A DNA stretch of 64,000 bases from Halarsenatibacter silvermanii (GTDB taxonomy: Bacteria > Bacillota > Halanaerobiia > Halanaerobiales > Halarsenatibacteraceae): positions 1 to 64,000 of the forward strand of contig NZ_FNGO01000003.1 of assembly GCF_900103135.1 (NCBI RefSeq). Reading direction: 5' to 3'. The position numbers and the translations under genes are program-made. Under the pieces are notes generated by a model. It ran no database searches. It was not told the origin of the DNA and worked only from the letters and a program-made list of their open reading frames with translations. This document shows positions 28,139 to 36,843 of this stretch, one piece after another; position 1 is the first letter of the stretch, and each line of letters opens with the position of its first letter.

Positions 28139-29062
28139 TTACTGCTGATCGATATCCTCCAGCCACTCCTCTACCAGATCCGGATTTTCCTGAAGAAAAC
28201 GCCCGGCAGCATTTTCGGGCGTCATATCTTCTTCGACTATCCAGAGCATTACCTGTCCAATTTCTTCCTCACCCCAGTAAAAATTATCGAGAAAATTATA
28301 AACCTCCGGCATATCATCCTCCAGGCCTTCCCGCACTATGGTGGCAATCTCACCTTCTTCAGTATAAATGCCGCGGGGATCGGCCAGATACTTCAGATCC
28401 CAGGAGAAAAATTTCCAGTGAGGCGTCCAGCCCGTAACTATTATCCATTCCTCCTCTTCAAAAGCATTCCTCAGGGTGGTGGTCATGGTGTGATCGCTGC
28501 CTGTAACCAGCTCGTATTCTTCCAGCGCTTCATATTGTTCCATAGCCTCCCGGGTAACATCCATAATCCCTGCATCAGGTTCGATGCCTATTATCTGGCC
28601 GCCAAACTCATCGGTATGCTCTCCGAGCTCATCTATAGAAGATATCGGCACATATTCCGGCACAACCAGTCCTTCCAGTGTACCTGTAAAATTAGGACCG
28701 AGATTGACGATATCATCACTATGCTCTTCGTAATATTTTTCTTGCAGAGGCAGCCAGCCTGCCACCATTCCGTCTCTGTCTCCCAAAGCCAGCGACTCGT
28801 AAAGAGCAGTCAGAGTTACTGACATAAGGTCGACCTCATAACCCAGCTCGTTTTCGATTATTTCTGCCACCACATAGGTGCTGGCTATCTCCGAATCCCA
28901 CTCCACATAAACAAGCTCGACTTTTTCCTCTTCTGCTTCAACTTCTACTACCTCATCTCCCGGCTCCTCATCTTCATCAGCCCCGGGAGAACACGCGGTT
29001 AAACCCAAAGCTATGCAAGCCAGCAGAAAAATTATTACTGATCTCTTTATAAATTTTCTGAT
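28139..29062 (-). CDS. Orphan glycine-betaine/proline-type ABC binding lipoprotein (OpuAC/ProX-like)
   Basis: About 307 residues. The frame extends upstream of the first TTG to give a full lipoprotein signal (IRKFIKRSVIIFLLACIALG, then LTAC lipobox), so the true start must lie near 29056-29062; no ATG/GTG/TTG exists there and an ATC at 29060-29062 sits five bases after GGGGGGAG. The mature part is an OpuAC domain: VYVEWDSEIASTYVVAEIIE, VAGWLPLQEKYYEEHSDDI, and IVTGWTPHWKFFSWDLKYL with the Trp residues that cage quaternary ammonium groups. No ProV/ProW partner is near. It overlaps the end of the 853-residue PAS gene and precedes the diguanylate cyclase, so a sensing role is inferred. Confidence 0.85.
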   Translation of the reverse strand: MRKFIKRSVIIFLLACIALGLTACSPGADEDEEPGDEVVEVEAEEEKVELVYVEWDSEIASTYVVAEIIENELGYEVDLMSVTLTALYESLALGDRDGMVAGWLPLQEKYYEEHSDDIVNLGPNFTGTLEGLVVPEYVPISSIDELGEHTDEFGGQIIGIEPDAGIMDVTREAMEQYEALEEYELVTGSDHTMTTTLRNAFEEEEWIIVTGWTPHWKFFSWDLKYLADPRGIYTEEGEIATIVREGLEDDMPEVYNFLDNFYWGEEEIGQVMLWIVEEDMTPENAAGRFLQENPDLVEEWLEDIDQQ

Positions 29063-31608
29063 GACATCTCCCCCCTCATCATCTCTACAAATTTTTCCGC
29101 CAGTTCCGGATCAAATTGTTCGCCGGCACATTCTTCTATTTCCTCCAGAGCCTCTTCGCAGCTCATGGCGGCTTTATAGGGCCGGCCAGAAATCATGACA
29201 TCATAGGCGTCTACAATAGCGATCATCCTCGAAATGAGCGGTATCTCCTGCCCCTTTAGCCCCTCGGGATACCCCCTGCCATTCCACCATTCATGATGGT
29301 GGAGTATTGCTCTGGCTACAGGAGCAAACTCCTCGGTAGCCACCGCAATTTTATAACCTCTTTCAGGGTGTTCTCTGATTACTTCCCATTCTTCCTGAGT
29401 CAAATCATCCGATTTTATCAGAATATCCTCCGATATAGTCGCTTTACCTATATCATGAAGAGTTGCCAGCAGAGAAAGTTTGTTCAATTCCTCTCCCGGC
29501 AGTCCCATCTTCTCACCCAGTTTTTGAACAAGATCAGCCATTCTCTCGGCGTGTTCTCTGGTTTCCGCGCTCTTAGCCCCCAGGGTATTGAGAACATTCT
29601 GCACGAGTTTATTCTCGGTGCTGTGCGATTTGGTCAATTTATCCCTGCGCATTCTCTCCTCGGCTTTTACCAGCACATCTTCAAAATCTTCCTCCAGAGT
29701 GTCCCTGACAGCTACTCCCATACCCAGATTAATCGGAATCTCCTCAAAAACAGCATCCTTACAGTTTTCCTCTATTCTATCCTTTATTTCAACAGCCATT
29801 TCTATATCAGATCCGGGGAGCAGGATAATAAATTCATCTCCCGTCCAGCGCACCAGAATATCATCACCTCTAATGTTCTTTTGCAATATTTCAGCAACCC
29901 GGATCAGCAGTTTATCGCCTTTGTTAAAACCGTAAGTTTCATTTATAATCTTCATTCCGTTGACATCACACATAATTATACCTGCGGGCAGCTGCCTTTC
30001 AGTATTCAGCTCCTGCAGCTTCTCCTTTAAATATAAACGGTTATAAAGCCCCGTCAGGCTATCATGATAGCTCAAATACTCCAGTTCTCTTTCTTTCTCC
30101 TTCAGATCCGTTATATCGAGGTGCATTGAGAGCACCCCTTCTCTCCCTTCCGGGAGTCTGATCTTTGTTTCCTTTAGATGAACATAATATTCTTTGCCGG
30201 TACTGGAGCGCGATAATCCGGTGAGCGTTAAATCCTCCCCCGCTAAAATTCTATCAATATTCGCTTTCGCTTTTTCTTCTATCTCTTCAGGAACCAGGGT
30301 TTCAAATATACTGCTGCTTTCCAGCTCCTCATGGCTGTAACCGGTTATCTCACACAATCTATCATTTGCTTCGAGTATATTTCCCTGATCATCCTGTATT
30401 AAAATGCCCACGGGGGCTGTCCGGAAAATTTTCCGATACTGTTCCTCTCTCATTTTAAGCTCTTTCTCTATTTCTTTTCTCCCCGATATATCCCGCGCAA
30501 AAACAAACTCGTATTCCTCTCCTGACAGAAAAAGATGGTGAGATAACACTTCGGCAGGAAATACCCGTTCATTTTTGCATATAAATTTTCTTTCCCTCTG
30601 CAGCTCTTTATTTTTTATCAGCTGCCGCCAGTATCCTGACCGCCCTTCAGGGTCCGCGTCTTTATCAATATCGGAAAATTTTAGCTGCAGAAGCTCTGAC
30701 CTGCTGTAACCAAGCATTTCACAGGCTCTGTCGTTGACATATTTTATTTCTCCCCGGGGGCCAGTCCAAAAAATGGCGAAAGAAGCTTTTTCCAAAGACT
30801 TTTTCATCAGCTGCATTTTCTTTTTAGTTCTTTTCATCTCTGTTATGTCGGTGATAAAGCCGTATAACTTTTCTACCTCTCCATCATTATAAATACCCCT
30901 TCCCTTTTCCCAGACCCATTTTTCGCCCTCATCCCGGGTTTCAATTTTGTACTCGATCTCAAAAGGCTGTTTATCAGCAAGGGAGTTCTGAATTTTATTC
31001 CACACTTCTTCTTTATACCCCGGCTTTATCAGGTCACCATAAGCTAAAACGCTATTATCGACCAATTCCTCCGGTTTATAACCGGTCAGATCTTTACAGC
31101 CCTGACTGACATACTTCATCTCCCAATCGAACCTGTTATAACATTTATAGATTATGCCCGGATAACTGGCGGAAAATCTCTCCCTCTCCTCCTGCAGCTC
31201 CACTATTCTTTCTTCGATATTTTTTTCTTCACTGATATCATCCAGAATGATCAAGTATTCACAACTATCATTGATCATAAAGGTCAGCTCTATATATTTT
31301 TCTTCTCCGGAAGGATTGATGTATGATTTTTCATCTGCCATAATTGTTCTGATTTTATCTGAAGCTTTAATAGAATCGCCTGAAGAAAAATCTGCGAACA
31401 GCTCATCAAATTCGATCAGATCGGAAAGACTGGCGATTATATCTTCTCCGGACGCGTTTTTGCCCGGATTCAAAATTTTTCCAGCAATAAAATTCCATTC
31501 TTCTACCGTGTATTCCAGGCTTTCCTTCTCTCCCTCCGAACCAAAATTTCCTGCTATATATCCTAAATTTTTGCTTTTTAATATATCTCTAAAATCAAAC
31601 CCTGTCAT
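29047..31608 (-). CDS. Multi-PAS GGDEF/HD-GYP c-di-GMP enzyme
   Basis: 853 residues. N-terminal PAS-like part (1-130), then PAS domains at about 150-265, 270-385 and 393-510, GGDEF about 520-685 (RWTGDEFIILLPG, Thr for the first Gly), HD-GYP about 690-850 (HDIGKATISEDIL; HHHEWWNGRGYPEG). Start ATG after GGGGAG. Phosphodiesterase residues are complete. The GGDEF has lost a Gly, so cyclase activity is uncertain; such domains may bind GTP and regulate. It is tandem with the 987-residue paralogue upstream and overlaps the betaine-binding lipoprotein gene downstream by about 16 bases in another frame. Confidence 0.92.
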   Translation of the reverse strand: MTGFDFRDILKSKNLGYIAGNFGSEGEKESLEYTVEEWNFIAGKILNPGKNASGEDIIASLSDLIEFDELFADFSSGDSIKASDKIRTIMADEKSYINPSGEEKYIELTFMINDSCEYLIILDDISEEKNIEERIVELQEERERFSASYPGIIYKCYNRFDWEMKYVSQGCKDLTGYKPEELVDNSVLAYGDLIKPGYKEEVWNKIQNSLADKQPFEIEYKIETRDEGEKWVWEKGRGIYNDGEVEKLYGFITDITEMKRTKKKMQLMKKSLEKASFAIFWTGPRGEIKYVNDRACEMLGYSRSELLQLKFSDIDKDADPEGRSGYWRQLIKNKELQRERKFICKNERVFPAEVLSHHLFLSGEEYEFVFARDISGRKEIEKELKMREEQYRKIFRTAPVGILIQDDQGNILEANDRLCEITGYSHEELESSSIFETLVPEEIEEKAKANIDRILAGEDLTLTGLSRSSTGKEYYVHLKETKIRLPEGREGVLSMHLDITDLKEKERELEYLSYHDSLTGLYNRLYLKEKLQELNTERQLPAGIIMCDVNGMKIINETYGFNKGDKLLIRVAEILQKNIRGDDILVRWTGDEFIILLPGSDIEMAVEIKDRIEENCKDAVFEEIPINLGMGVAVRDTLEEDFEDVLVKAEERMRRDKLTKSHSTENKLVQNVLNTLGAKSAETREHAERMADLVQKLGEKMGLPGEELNKLSLLATLHDIGKATISEDILIKSDDLTQEEWEVIREHPERGYKIAVATEEFAPVARAILHHHEWWNGRGYPEGLKGQEIPLISRMIAIVDAYDVMISGRPYKAAMSCEEALEEIEECAGEQFDPELAEKFVEMMRGEMSSENL

Positions 31609-31672
31609 ATTATCTCCCCACGGGCTATCTCTTTCTTGATCCAGTGCAAAATTCCTTTTAAAATTAAAATTC

Positions 31673-31698
31673 GGATCTTCTTATCTTCAGCTGTTAAA
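31673..31698 (+). repeat. Dispersed repeat copy F
   Basis: Plus strand GGATCTTCTTATCTTCAGCT followed by GTTAAATG. It matches the family at 4881, 38214, 38475, 51405 and 53783, in the orientation defined as forward here. It lies in the 129-base gap between the two tandem PAS/GGDEF/HD-GYP genes. Confidence 0.45.
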
Positions 31699-31737
31699 TG
31701 GGTGCGTAAAAAACCTCATTTATAAGATTCTAAAATT

Positions 31738-34701
31738 CTATTCCATCAATTCCGCGAATTTCTTCGCAAGTTTCGGATCAAATTGTTCTCCTGCACATTG
31801 TTTTATCTCTTGCAGGGCTTCTTCCCTGCTCATGGGCTCTTTATAGGGGCGGCCGTTGGTCATAACATCATAGGCATCAACTATAGCAATAATGCGTGAC
31901 CGAAGTGGAATTTCCTCTCCCGCAATTCCTTCCGGATACCCACCGCCATCCCATCTTTCATGATGGTAAAGTATCTCGCGGGCAATCGGAGCAAATTCTT
32001 CCGAAGCTGAAGCTATGACATAACCTCTCTCCGGATGCTGCTTGATTATTTCCCATTCTTCGTCCGATAAACCGCCCGGCTTCTTCAAAATATCCTCGGA
32101 AATTGTTACCTTTCCGATGTCATGAAGGGTGGCTAAAAGCGAGAGATTGTTTAACTGTCCATTTGTCAGACCAAATTCCTCCCCCAGGCTGTGGGCGTAT
32201 TTTGTCATTCTCAGGGCATGTTCGCGGGTCTCATCGCTTTTGGCAGCAAGCGTATTCAGCAGGTTTTGAACCAGCTTATTCTTGCCGCTTCTGCTCCGGG
32301 TGAGCTTATCTTTCTGCATGTTATCCTCAGCTTCATGGAGTATTTCATAAATATCTTCCTCAAATCTGGTCTTGACTGAAAGCCCCACCCCCAGCGTAAG
32401 CGGAATATCATCGGCAATTCTGTTTTTTTCGGCCCTGGCTTCTATGCGATCACAGATCTTTCTGGCCTCCTTTTTTCCGGTGTGAGGAAGCAGAATCACA
32501 AACTCATCTCCCGCCCATCGCGCTGCGAAATCCTGTTCCCTGGTGCACTCCTGGATAATATCCGCCGTTTTATCGAGCAGTCTATCTCCAATTTTATGAC
32601 CATAAGTATCATTCACCAGCTTCAAACCATTCACATCCAGCATAATGATACTCACCGGCAGCTTCGACACAGAATCCAGCTCTTTGATTTTCTCCTCGAG
32701 ATAATTTCGGTTGTGAAGACCGGTCAATTCATCATGACGGGACATATGCTCTATCTTACGCTGCTTTTTCTTGCGGGATGTGATGTCAAGATGGGTACCG
32801 TACATCCACTCCGGACTGCCATCCTCGGTCCAGGTGAACACCCGTCCTCTGTTTAAAACCCATACCCAGCTGCCATCTTTATGCTGGAGTCGATTTTCAA
32901 TATGATACTGTTCCTTCTCGCCCCGAAAATGTTTTTCCAGCTTTTTCTGAGCCCTTTTTAAATCTTCAGGGTGCATCAATTCCCGCCATGTATCGATCGT
33001 TACTGGTTCGAGTTCTTCCCGGGAATAACCCAGCATTTCCGCCCACTTTTCATTGATAATCTGCTCTCCGGTCTGCACATTCCACTCCCAGGTTCCCACA
33101 TTGGTGCCCTCGATAATGCTGGCCAGCCTCTCATTTTGTTTCTTAATTCTTTCTTCTCTATTTTTCCGTTCGGTTATATCCCTGACCCATTCCACCAGAT
33201 ATTCTATCTCGCCAGTTTCATCTTTTACGGGCAGAACCCGAAGGTCAATCCAGCCCCCCTCGGGAAGAGAGGTCTCTTTTTGCAGCGATTCTCCTGTTTC
33301 CAGCACCTCTTTCGCCTCACAATCAGGACAGATATCCTCTCTTTCTCGATAAACCCTATAACATTTTTCATCCAGCTGCCTTCTCTCTGGCGGTACATCT
33401 CCAATACCCTTCCAGTTGCTGTATAATATATTCATCTCGAGATCATGAATAGAAACCATCTCCGGAATAACAGAAAGTGTCTTCTGCAGGCGTTCCTCGC
33501 TCTTTTCCAGCTCCCGACGCATGTGATATTTCTCGGTGACATCGCGAAAAACCAGCACAGCTCCCTGTATTTCTCCCTCTTCATCTCGAATAGGAGAAGC
33601 AGAATCGGCGATCTGGTATTCTCTGCCATCCCGGGAGATGAGTTTGGTGTGATTGGCCAGCCCCACTTTTCCGCCTGACTCCATAACCTCCTTCACCGGA
33701 GATGGTACCGGCTCGCCGGTTTCAGCGCTGACTATTTCGAAAACTTCCGGCAGATTTTTGCCCCTTGCTTCATCAGAGAACCAGCCTGTGAGCTTTTCAG
33801 CCCGCGGGTTCATACGGGTGATTTTACCTCCGGTGTCGGTGGCAATCACGGCATCGCCGATAGAATTGAGCGTAATACGCAGTTTTTTACGGCTTCTGCG
33901 CAGCTCCCTTTTTCTACGCCGAAGTTCAGTTATCTCCTCATAAATTGCATAAATCCCCTCTAAATTTCCCTCTATTTTAATGGGTATTCCTTTAATAATG
34001 AATTCATGAGGATTGCCTTCAAAATCATAACGGGTCCCCTGGTCCACCACTTTCTGGCCTTCCAGCACTTTCTCGGTTAAATTCCTGCCGGCGCTGCCGC
34101 TTTTCCCTTTTTCCAGCACCTCATCCATATCCTGGCCTTTTATTTCCTCAAGCTCATAACCAAAAATCTCTTTAAATTTATCATTGATATCTATAACTCG
34201 ATGCTCTTCATCGAGTCTGGCAATCGCTGATCCGCTCCCGGAAAAAAGCACTTCCAGGCTCTGATTTTTTCTCTTCAGCTCTTCTTTTTGTTCTTTGAGC
34301 TCGATGCCGGCAGATTTGCGTTCCTTTATATTTTCGTGCATCACCAGCGCCCCCTGCCGAAAGGGGATTGCCCTCATCTTAAACCAGCGCCGCTCATCAG
34401 GAGAATGGCAGGAGTACTCCTGAACAAATTTCCGCTTATCCCCGGCAATTACCGATTTAATACCCCGAAGAGCTTTTTTTACCTCTTTTTTCTCTTCTTC
34501 TGATTCGCTCAATACCTCGAGATAATTTATTCCTGACCCGCATTCTTCAGGACTTAAATTGTTCTTGCTGGCAAAATTATTCCAGCTCTCGTTAACACAG
34601 ATAATTTTTCCTCCAGCATCAATGACCGCGGCATTGTGAGGAAGAGAATCCAAAAATATTTTTAATTCTGAATTTTTGTTCTGGCTGCCTTGATCTTTCA
34701 T
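31738..34701 (-). CDS. Five-PAS GGDEF/HD-GYP c-di-GMP enzyme
   Basis: 987 residues. PAS domains at about 10-130, 150-270, 272-390, 400-515 (with KCYRVYREREDICPDCEA, a Cys pair) and 520-640 (PAS_3 type, TWRELMHPEDLKRAQKKLE). GGDEF about 650-815 (RWAGDEFVILLPH), HD-GYP about 820-985 (HDIGKVTISEDIL; HHERWDGGGYPEG). Start ATG preceded by AGGAGGGG. The phosphodiesterase site looks complete; the GGDEF first Gly is Ala. Soluble, so it senses intracellular cues through PAS ligands, perhaps redox or haem. It is the first gene of a minus-strand run of four signalling genes down to 26915. Confidence 0.92.
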   Translation of the reverse strand: MKDQGSQNKNSELKIFLDSLPHNAAVIDAGGKIICVNESWNNFASKNNLSPEECGSGINYLEVLSESEEEKKEVKKALRGIKSVIAGDKRKFVQEYSCHSPDERRWFKMRAIPFRQGALVMHENIKERKSAGIELKEQKEELKRKNQSLEVLFSGSGSAIARLDEEHRVIDINDKFKEIFGYELEEIKGQDMDEVLEKGKSGSAGRNLTEKVLEGQKVVDQGTRYDFEGNPHEFIIKGIPIKIEGNLEGIYAIYEEITELRRRKRELRRSRKKLRITLNSIGDAVIATDTGGKITRMNPRAEKLTGWFSDEARGKNLPEVFEIVSAETGEPVPSPVKEVMESGGKVGLANHTKLISRDGREYQIADSASPIRDEEGEIQGAVLVFRDVTEKYHMRRELEKSEERLQKTLSVIPEMVSIHDLEMNILYSNWKGIGDVPPERRQLDEKCYRVYREREDICPDCEAKEVLETGESLQKETSLPEGGWIDLRVLPVKDETGEIEYLVEWVRDITERKNREERIKKQNERLASIIEGTNVGTWEWNVQTGEQIINEKWAEMLGYSREELEPVTIDTWRELMHPEDLKRAQKKLEKHFRGEKEQYHIENRLQHKDGSWVWVLNRGRVFTWTEDGSPEWMYGTHLDITSRKKKQRKIEHMSRHDELTGLHNRNYLEEKIKELDSVSKLPVSIIMLDVNGLKLVNDTYGHKIGDRLLDKTADIIQECTREQDFAARWAGDEFVILLPHTGKKEARKICDRIEARAEKNRIADDIPLTLGVGLSVKTRFEEDIYEILHEAEDNMQKDKLTRSRSGKNKLVQNLLNTLAAKSDETREHALRMTKYAHSLGEEFGLTNGQLNNLSLLATLHDIGKVTISEDILKKPGGLSDEEWEIIKQHPERGYVIASASEEFAPIAREILYHHERWDGGGYPEGIAGEEIPLRSRIIAIVDAYDVMTNGRPYKEPMSREEALQEIKQCAGEQFDPKLAKKFAELME

Positions 34702-34984
34702 ATTTATTTACCCCTCCTCAGCAAATAGATCATTGCCAATATCTTTATATATTCATTATACATTTTAATGTGGGATATAACAAATCAAAATTATAATTCA
34801 TTCTTATTAATAATTAACGAAAATCGGAAAATAAAGTACAAGCTGCTCTGATAATCCGGCCAATTTCATAATAACTGTTCTGGTGAAAAACCACAACTTA
34901 TAAGAAATTTTTTTTCGTTTTCAGCAGGAGAATCATCATAAATCTTTAAAAATATAATAGAGGATAATATAAAAATTAAATATC

Positions 34985-35180
34985 GGCGCAATCAGGTGCC
35001 TCCGGCTACGGTCGGAGGAGAATAGGGAATCAGGTGAAAAGCCTGAACGGGCCCGCCACTGTAACTGGTAAGATCGGATTCCTCTGCCACTCGCCGTCTT
35101 TAAGTACGCAGGAGCAGCGGGGAAGGTCGAATTCGATCCAGGCCAGAAGTCAGGAGACCTGCCTGGTTGTTGAGCCTGCA
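34985..35180 (+). promoter_or_regulatory. Cobalamin (AdoCbl) riboswitch
   Basis: The plus strand carries the conserved cobalamin-riboswitch core in order: GGTGCCTCCGG, AGGGAATCAGGTGAAAAGCC (35025-35044), CGGGCCCGCCACTGTAACTG (35049-35068), a variable arm to about 35140, and the B12 box GTCAGGAGACCTGCC (35149-35163). The distances fit the class I/AdoCbl fold. The B12-box segment ACCTGCC can also pair with GGCAGGG at 35191-35197, a plausible switch between ligand-bound and free states. No B12 gene follows directly; two intrinsic terminators and a separate promoter come before the next gene. Confidence 0.92.
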
Positions 35181-35328
35181 GCTCCCCTATGGCAGGGAAT
35201 GTAGGTGAAGCTAATGCAGAACCGGTGCGGTCAAATCCTGTTTTTTCATTTCCTCCGACAACTCTTGCCGGATCTGCATAGCTTACTCACCTAAACCACT
35301 CAACCTGTCAGGGTTGGGTTTTTTATTT
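35181..35328 (+). ncRNA. Candidate riboswitch-controlled non-coding RNA
   Basis: Downstream of the riboswitch is a long imperfect hairpin: TAGGTGAAGCTAATGCAGAA plus CCGG (35202-35225) pairs with CCGGATCTGCATAGCTTACT plus CACCTA (35268-35293), about 22 pairs with small bulges, around a 43-base loop. A terminator follows at 35301-35328. The only reading frame (ATG 35189 to TAG 35281, 30 codons) has no ribosome binding site and spans the hairpin, so I treat the RNA as non-coding. Role unknown. Confidence 0.5.
35301..35328 (+). terminator. Intrinsic terminator of the riboswitch transcript
   Basis: CAACC (35301-35305) pairs with GGTTG (35312-35316) around TGTCAG and is followed by GGTTTTTTATTTTG. 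It could be the regulated terminator of the riboswitch or a simple transcript end. Confidence 0.65.
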
Positions 35329-35410
35329 TGTCAAAGCTAACAATCAACTTTTTCTAAACCAAAATAAATTTTGCTCATCCAATTTTGATCTGGCATCCCT
35401 CTACTTATCT

Positions 35411-35443
35411 GCACCGGTTAATATAGCCGGTGCAATTTTTTTT
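35411..35443 (+). terminator. Strong second intrinsic terminator
   Basis: GCACCGG (35411-35417) pairs perfectly with CCGGTGC (35427-35433) around TTAATATAG and is followed by AATTTTTTTT. It lies between the riboswitch transcript and the promoter of the M55 gene, insulating the two. The CCGGTGC word also occurs at 35222-35228 in the candidate ncRNA. Confidence 0.8.
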
Positions 35444-35518
35444 GGCATAAACACCTCCCTTTTATCTTCATCCCCACTCTGGCATAATCCCTCCTAAACT
35501 TTCTTAATATTTTATCCT

Positions 35519-35547
35519 TTGACAGCAGGGTAAATATACACTAACAT
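35519..35547 (+). promoter_or_regulatory. Promoter of the M55 peptidase gene
   Basis: TTGACA (35519-35524), a 17-base spacer and TAACAT (35542-35547). It lies after both terminators and 62 bases before the start codon, so the peptidase gene has its own transcription start. Confidence 0.6.
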
Positions 35548-35565
35548 GGGATAAGGATGCGACTT

Positions 35566-35586
35566 ATTGTGAAGAATATAATTTAT
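35566..35586 (+). promoter_or_regulatory. Leader motif shared by the M55 and symporter genes (copy 1)
   Basis: ATTGTGAAGAATATAATTTA followed by T, 24 bases before the M55 start codon. The symporter gene has ATTGTGAATAATATAATTAA followed by T at the same relative place (36804-36824): 19 of 21 bases agree. The two leaders also share ATGGGA upstream. It may be a common regulator site. Confidence 0.45.
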
Positions 35587-35609
35587 TTTTATCTTTGGAG
35601 GAAATAACT

Positions 35610-36674
35610 ATGATGGATAATATTTCAGTTTATATATCGGTTGATATGGAAGGTGTAGCTCCGGTGACAGATAAAAAGGAAGTAGAAAGAGGTAATCCGG
35701 AGTTCGAAAAGGCCTGTCAATTCATGACAGAAGAAGCCAATGCCGCCGTGCGAGGTGCTTTTGCCGGCGGAGCTGAGAGAATTGTGGTCAGAGATGCTCA
35801 CGAATCCGCCCGCAACCTGAATCCTGAAAAGCTCGACAGCAGGGCTGAGCTCATAAGGGGATTGAGCGGGAAGCCCTGTGGCATGATGGATGGCCTGGAT
35901 GAAAGTTTCGATCTGGCTTTTTTTGTAGGTTATCACGCCGGACCGGACAGCCGGGATGCCGTCATAAGCCATGCTTATTCCCACAGGTTCAATGCCATTT
36001 CCATCAACGGTCATGCTGTAAATGAAGCCATATTGAATTCTCTTTGGGCCAGAAACCTGAAAGTTGAACCGGCGCTAATAACGGGTGATGTAAAAGCCTG
36101 TAAGCAGACAAAAAACCTGCTCCCGGATATCGAAACTGTATTCGTAAAAAAAGGACTGGGCGAGGCAGTTCACAGTCTCTCGCCCGATAAAGCCTGTCAG
36201 CTGATAGAAAGCCAGGCTGAAGAAATTTTAAATAGAAAAACTTCACGTGAAAATGTCAGCCTTTCAACCCCTCATGATCTCCAGCCCGTCTTTGCCAGGT
36301 TAGAAAATGCCATCAGAGCAGCGAATTGTTCGGAAGCTAAAATAGAGGATGCCCGTACAGTCAATTTTTCACGAGAGAACAAAGAAATCCTCCAGAATCA
36401 GCCCCTAACCGGCAGAATACATTCAAAATTGGCGCTCAAATCGAAGGGTGACAGATCCTGCCTGCAAAAAAATTATCTGCTCCCCGGGATTGAAACCGCG
36501 TCCAAAAAAATCAGGTTATCCCCACCCTATGATCTCCAGCTGGTTTTTTCCGGAAAGGAAGATGCCATCAAAGCAGCCAATTATCCCGGAGTTGTAAGAG
36601 AGGATGCATATACCGTCATTTTCCCGGCAGAAGATATAAACGAGCTGATGACTTTCATCAGTTTCGTCAGCTGA
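35610..36674 (+). CDS. M55 D-aminopeptidase (DppA-like) with duplicated C-terminal segment
   Basis: 354 residues from ATG 35610, eight bases after GGAGG; a TTG at 35595 lies upstream of the ribosome binding site. The M55 zinc peptidase core is clear: ISVDMEGVAPVTD, RIVVRDAHESARNLNPEKL, FFVGYHAGPDSRDAVISHAY and SINGHAVNEAILNSLWA. Family members are about 270 residues. Here the C-terminus is duplicated: NLLPDIETVFVKK then TPHDLQPVFARLENAIRAAN is repeated about 105 residues later as YLLPGIETASKKI then PPYDLQLVFSGKEDAIKAAN, with similarity visible at DNA level. DppA removes D-amino acids from peptides and forms a decamer. Adjacent to an amino-acid/dicarboxylate symporter with a shared leader motif, consistent with peptide or D-amino-acid use. 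Confidence 0.88.
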   Translation: MMDNISVYISVDMEGVAPVTDKKEVERGNPEFEKACQFMTEEANAAVRGAFAGGAERIVVRDAHESARNLNPEKLDSRAELIRGLSGKPCGMMDGLDESFDLAFFVGYHAGPDSRDAVISHAYSHRFNAISINGHAVNEAILNSLWARNLKVEPALITGDVKACKQTKNLLPDIETVFVKKGLGEAVHSLSPDKACQLIESQAEEILNRKTSRENVSLSTPHDLQPVFARLENAIRAANCSEAKIEDARTVNFSRENKEILQNQPLTGRIHSKLALKSKGDRSCLQKNYLLPGIETASKKIRLSPPYDLQLVFSGKEDAIKAANYPGVVREDAYTVIFPAEDINELMTFISFVS

Positions 36675-36759
36675 TCTTCTCTATTTCAGTAAACTAATCC
36701 ATTGAAACATCAGATATTTTTAAACGAAATTTTTTGCATTAAAGCTTCAGCAGAGCTTA

Positions 36760-36788
36760 TTGTATCGGTGATCAATATGTGTTAGTAT
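36760..36788 (+). promoter_or_regulatory. Putative promoter of the symporter gene
   Basis: TTGTAT (36760-36765), 17-base spacer, TAGTAT (36783-36788). It precedes the shared leader motif and the start codon at 36844. Confidence 0.4.
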
Positions 36789-36803
36789 TAATGGGAGAAT
36801 GAT

Positions 36804-36824
36804 ATTGTGAATAATATAATTAAT
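36804..36824 (+). promoter_or_regulatory. Leader motif shared by the M55 and symporter genes (copy 2)
   Basis: ATTGTGAATAATATAATTAA followed by T; see copy 1 at 35566-35586. It lies 19 bases before the symporter start codon. Confidence 0.45.
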
Positions 36825-36843
36825 ACTTGGGGGTTAAAAAATC

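Noticed and set aside
35189-35281. 30-codon frame in the riboswitch transcript
   Set aside because: No ribosome binding site, and it spans both arms of a long hairpin; more easily explained as structured RNA.
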